In this document: positions 9,527-11,578 of the stretch, one piece after another
Layout: the number at the start of each line of letters is the position of its first letter
Numbering within the stretch: position 1 is the first letter of the stretch
Source: Chthoniobacterales bacterium
GTDB taxonomy: Bacteria > Verrucomicrobiota > Verrucomicrobiia > Chthoniobacterales > UBA10450
DNA length: 11,578 nucleotides
Reading direction: 5' to 3'
Assembly (NCBI GenBank): GCA_013695905.1
Contig: JACCZQ010000275.1
Span: 1-11,578, forward strand
Translations under genes and position numbers: made by a program
Notes under the pieces: generated by a model
What the model saw: the letters and a program-made list of their open reading frames with translations, nothing else
What the model was told of the DNA's origin: nothing
The model's database searches: none

Positions 9527-10465
9527 TCAAAACTTCCGTGCGGAGGTTTTCGCGGGCTTTTGCCGCACTCCAGTTAAGAAACCGCTTCGCTGGTGCGGGT
9601 TCGCCTGAGCCAGCACCTGCGCGAGGATCAGGAGAATCGCGAAGATCACCACGGAAAGCGCAGCCGCCCAGCCGACGCGCTGGAGTCCAAAGGCGGCCTG
9701 ATAGACATACGAGACCAGCGTGTGCGTGGAGTCGCCGGGCTGGCCGCCATTCGAGACAAGCCAGATGACGTTGATGTTATTGAAGGTCCAGATGGCTCCG
9801 AGCACGATCGCCGGGATCATTACCGGCCGCAGCAATGGCGCCGTGATATTCCAGAATTGAAACCACTTCGACGCGCCGTCCACCTCCGCCGCCTCGTAGA
9901 GGTCGCCCGGGATCGACTGCAACCCGGCGAGCGCCACCACCATCATGAACGGAAACCCGAGCCACACGTTCGTGATGATCCCCGCGGCGAACGCTTCGAA
10001 GGGCGAGGTGAGCCACTCCACCGGCGGGAGGTGGAGGTACTTTGTGATGAGTAGATTTACGGCGCCGGATTCGTAATTGAACAGGCCGCGCCAGGTCAGC
10101 GCGGCGATATATTGCGGCAGTGCCCACGGCAGGATCAAAAGCATGCGCCACCATGCTTTTCCCCGGATGAAATTCTGGTGCAGCACCACCGCGAGAAATA
10201 CGCCGATCGCGACGTGAAACCCGACGCTGAGGACGGTCCAGAGGAGGGTCTTCAGCACGAGCGACCAGAAGAGTTCCTCCTGGAACAGGGAGACGAAATG
10301 GGTGAAGCCGATCAGCCGCCAATCGTGGAGATTCTCGAGATTCGCATTCGAGAAGGCGAGGATGACATTAAACAGGAAAGGGAACGCCACCAGCGCGATC
10401 GCCGCGAGCAGGGCCGGGGTGAGCAGGATCGCCAGGAACAGGCGGATTTTTGTTTTCTCGTTCAT
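9527..10465 (-). CDS. MalF/UgpA-type sugar ABC transporter permease
   Basis: Inner-membrane permease subunit of a carbohydrate ABC importer, 312 residues from the ATG at 10463-10465. The ORF continues upstream to 10633, but that extension is polar and unlike the family. Six hydrophobic segments are visible, at about 8-36, 66-95, 107-127, 158-182, 214-238 and 264-286. The EAA loop that contacts the ATPase is intact: EAAEVDGASKWFQFWNITAP (191-210) followed by LLRP. The usual partners, a solute-binding protein, a second MalG-type permease and an ATPase, are not adjacent. The downstream neighbour is gspD and the upstream one is divergent floA, so this is a lone transporter gene here. Only GAGG touching the ATG resembles a ribosome site, and it is too close to work normally. 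Substrate unknown. Confidence 0.9.
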   Translation of the reverse strand: MNEKTKIRLFLAILLTPALLAAIALVAFPFLFNVILAFSNANLENLHDWRLIGFTHFVSLFQEELFWSLVLKTLLWTVLSVGFHVAIGVFLAVVLHQNFIRGKAWWRMLLILPWALPQYIAALTWRGLFNYESGAVNLLITKYLHLPPVEWLTSPFEAFAAGIITNVWLGFPFMMVVALAGLQSIPGDLYEAAEVDGASKWFQFWNITAPLLRPVMIPAIVLGAIWTFNNINVIWLVSNGGQPGDSTHTLVSYVYQAAFGLQRVGWAAALSVVIFAILLILAQVLAQANPHQRSGFLTGVRQKPAKTSARKF

Positions 10466-10480
10466 CCTCGGCCGACTGGA

Positions 10481-10499
10481 GCGGCAGAATATTAGCCGC
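10481..10499. promoter_or_regulatory. Possible operator-like dyad upstream of the permease gene
   Basis: GCGGC (10481-10485) and GCCGC (10495-10499) flank a central AATATT in an otherwise GC-rich region, 15 bp upstream of the permease ATG. The two half-sites are spaced unequally around the centre by one base. The arrangement is reminiscent of LacI-type operators of sugar transporters, but it may be chance. The A/T core read on the minus strand, TAATAT, could also serve as a -10 element. Confidence 0.2.
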
Positions 10500-10640
10500 G
10501 AATCGGCGCGGATAAAACAGCGATTGATGAGGTGGCGCTCGCCGTGTGCCGTCACGATGCGTGGGCGAGCAAAAGAAAGGTGCCTGGTTTCAGTAGGGAG
10601 CGGAAGTTGCCAGCCGCCGGGCACCACAGTCACCGGCAGA

Positions 10641-10653
10641 CGGGGCTGCCCCG
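10641..10653. other. Short GC palindrome upstream of floA
   Basis: CGGGGC-T-GCCCCG is a perfect 6-bp inverted repeat around a single base, 51 bp upstream of the floA start. No T-run follows on either strand, so it is not a terminator. The role is unknown, and a chance occurrence in GC-rich DNA is possible. Confidence 0.2.
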
Positions 10654-10704
10654 CACCACAATTATCCCTTTCACCACGCCAGTCGTTCCAGTAACTTCAC
10701 CGCC

Positions 10705-11578
10705 ATGGAAACCATCTATCTCGCGATCACAGCTGCAGTTGCGCTTTTCGCGTTCATCCTCTTCCTGATCGTTTTCCGGTTCTTCAATTTCTGGCTCCGC
10801 GCCCGTCTCGCGAACGCTCCAGTCGGATTGTTCAAGATGTTCGGCATGAGTCTGCGCAAGGTGCCGGTGGGCTTGATCGTGGATAATCGTATCACCGCCG
10901 TGAAAGCCGGACTGGAGATCGAGCCGGACCCGCTCGAGGCGCATTACCTCGCCGGCGGCGACGTGACGCACGTGATCCTCGCGCTCATCGCGGCGGACAA
11001 AGCCGGTATCTCGCTCGATTTTAACCGCGCCTGCGCCATCGACCTCGCGACGAAAGGCACCGGCAAGACGGTGCTGGAGGCGGTGCGCACCAGCATTAAC
11101 CCGAAGGTGATCGACTGCCCGAATGCGGCGATGGGGCGGCAAACAATCGACGGCGTGGCCCAGGATGGCATCGGCGTGAAGGTGAAAGCGCGCGTCACGG
11201 TCCGCTCGCACCTCGATCGATTCGTGGGCGGCGCGACCGAAGAGACGATCATCGCCCGCGTCGGCGAAGGCATCGTCAGCTCGATCGGCTCCGCGCCTTC
11301 TTATAAGGATGTGTTGGAAAATCCCGATCGTATCTCGAAGACGGTGCTGGCGAAGGGCCTCGATAGCGGGACCGCTTTCGAGATTTTGTCGATCGACATC
11401 GCCGACGTTGACGTCGCGGAAAACATCGGCGCAAAACTGCAGGCGGAGCAGGCGGACGCCGATAAACGCGTGGCGCAGGCGAAGGCGGAGGTGCGCCGCG
11501 CCGCCGCCGTCGCCGTCGAGCAGGAGATGCGCGCGAAAACACAGGAGCAACGCGCCAAGGTCGTGGAAGCCGAAGCGC
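10705..11578 (+). CDS. floA: Flotillin-like membrane-scaffold protein FloA, C-terminus cut by window edge
   Basis: Bacterial flotillin-like protein (FloA/YqfA family) that assembles into inner-membrane microdomains. The ATG at 10705 opens a frame of 291 codons to the window edge; full-length members are about 330 residues, so roughly 40 are missing. An N-terminal hydrophobic segment (residues 4-25) is followed by the charged segment [15 protein letters not shown] typical of the family. The SPFH-like core spans about 55-235, including INPKVIDCP (131-139), [12 protein letters not shown] (157-168), [12 protein letters not shown] (185-196) and [20 protein letters not shown] (227-246). From about 245 a long Ala/Glu/Lys/Arg-rich coiled coil begins ([20 protein letters not shown]). 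The NfeD-type partner often found with floA is not upstream and could lie only beyond the right edge. It is divergent from the permease, with 239 bp between the starts. No Shine-Dalgarno is seen. Confidence 0.95.
   Translation, partial: METIYLAITAAVALFAFILFLIVFRFFNFWLRARLANAPVGLFKMFGMSLRKVPVGLIVDNRITAVKAGLEIEPDPLEAHYLAGGDVTHVILALIAADKAGISLDFNRACAIDLATKGTGKTVLEAVRTSINPKVIDCPNAAMGRQTIDGVAQDGIGVKVKARVTVRSHLDRFVGGATEETIIARVGEGIVSSIGSAPSYKDVLENPDRISKTVLAKGLDSGTAFEILSIDIADVDVAENIGAKLQAEQADADKRVAQAKAEVRRAAAVAVEQEMRAKTQEQRAKVVEAEA

Noticed and set aside
9466..10633. Extended N-terminus of the permease up to 10633
   Set aside because: The 56 additional residues are polar and Arg-rich, unlike MalF-family N-termini. 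The ATG at 10465 directly precedes the first membrane segment.
10630..11550. 306-codon minus-strand open frame opposite floA
   Set aside because: The plus strand encodes a clear FloA protein. The reverse frame is His/Asp/Arg-rich without recognisable motifs.

Overview
The window is high-GC bacterial chromosome with eight protein genes, none of them broken, plus one small exported protein of unknown function. No tRNA, rRNA, CRISPR array or insertion sequence is visible. The gene content suggests a member of the Verrucomicrobiota or a neighbouring Gram-negative phylum: outer-membrane efflux protein, type II secretion secretin, flotillin-like FloA, a YHS-plus-double-HMBD copper ATPase, and no Shine-Dalgarno sequence at a single start. 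The taxonomic guess is inference, not proof.

Region 1 (1-4796) is a divergent copper-resistance locus. On the minus strand a small cysteine-rich exported protein (1204-1611) precedes a TolC/CusC-type outer-membrane channel (1-1120), which runs off the left edge, probably towards CusB/CusA-like partners. On the plus strand an ECF sigma factor with a cysteine-rich C-terminal tail (1761-2339) is followed after 6 bp by a Cu(+)-exporting P1B-type ATPase (2346-4796). The sigma factor resembles the CorE (ECF44) type, in which the sigma factor itself senses the metal and no anti-sigma factor is needed. A good candidate ECF promoter lies directly upstream, and its geometry predicts an almost leaderless mRNA. 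The likely logic is that copper activates the sigma factor, which drives its own gene and copA. The ATPase moves Cu(+) out of the cytoplasm and the TolC-containing efflux system clears it across the outer membrane.

Region 2 (4799-9352, minus strand) is a type II secretion-type block in transcription order gspD secretin (7082-9352), a small exported peptidoglycan-binding protein (6658-7071) and gspE ATPase (4799-6544). A 25-bp inverted repeat, resembling a REP element, separates the peptidoglycan-binding gene from gspE. The copA and gspE genes converge with only 2 bp between their stop codons.

Region 3 (9527-11578) holds a lone MalF-type sugar ABC permease on the minus strand (9527-10465). 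Divergent from it on the plus strand is a flotillin-like floA (from 10705), cut by the right edge. The longest gene-free stretch is 10466-10704 (239 bp), a divergent promoter region with two small dyads and no recognised strong promoter.
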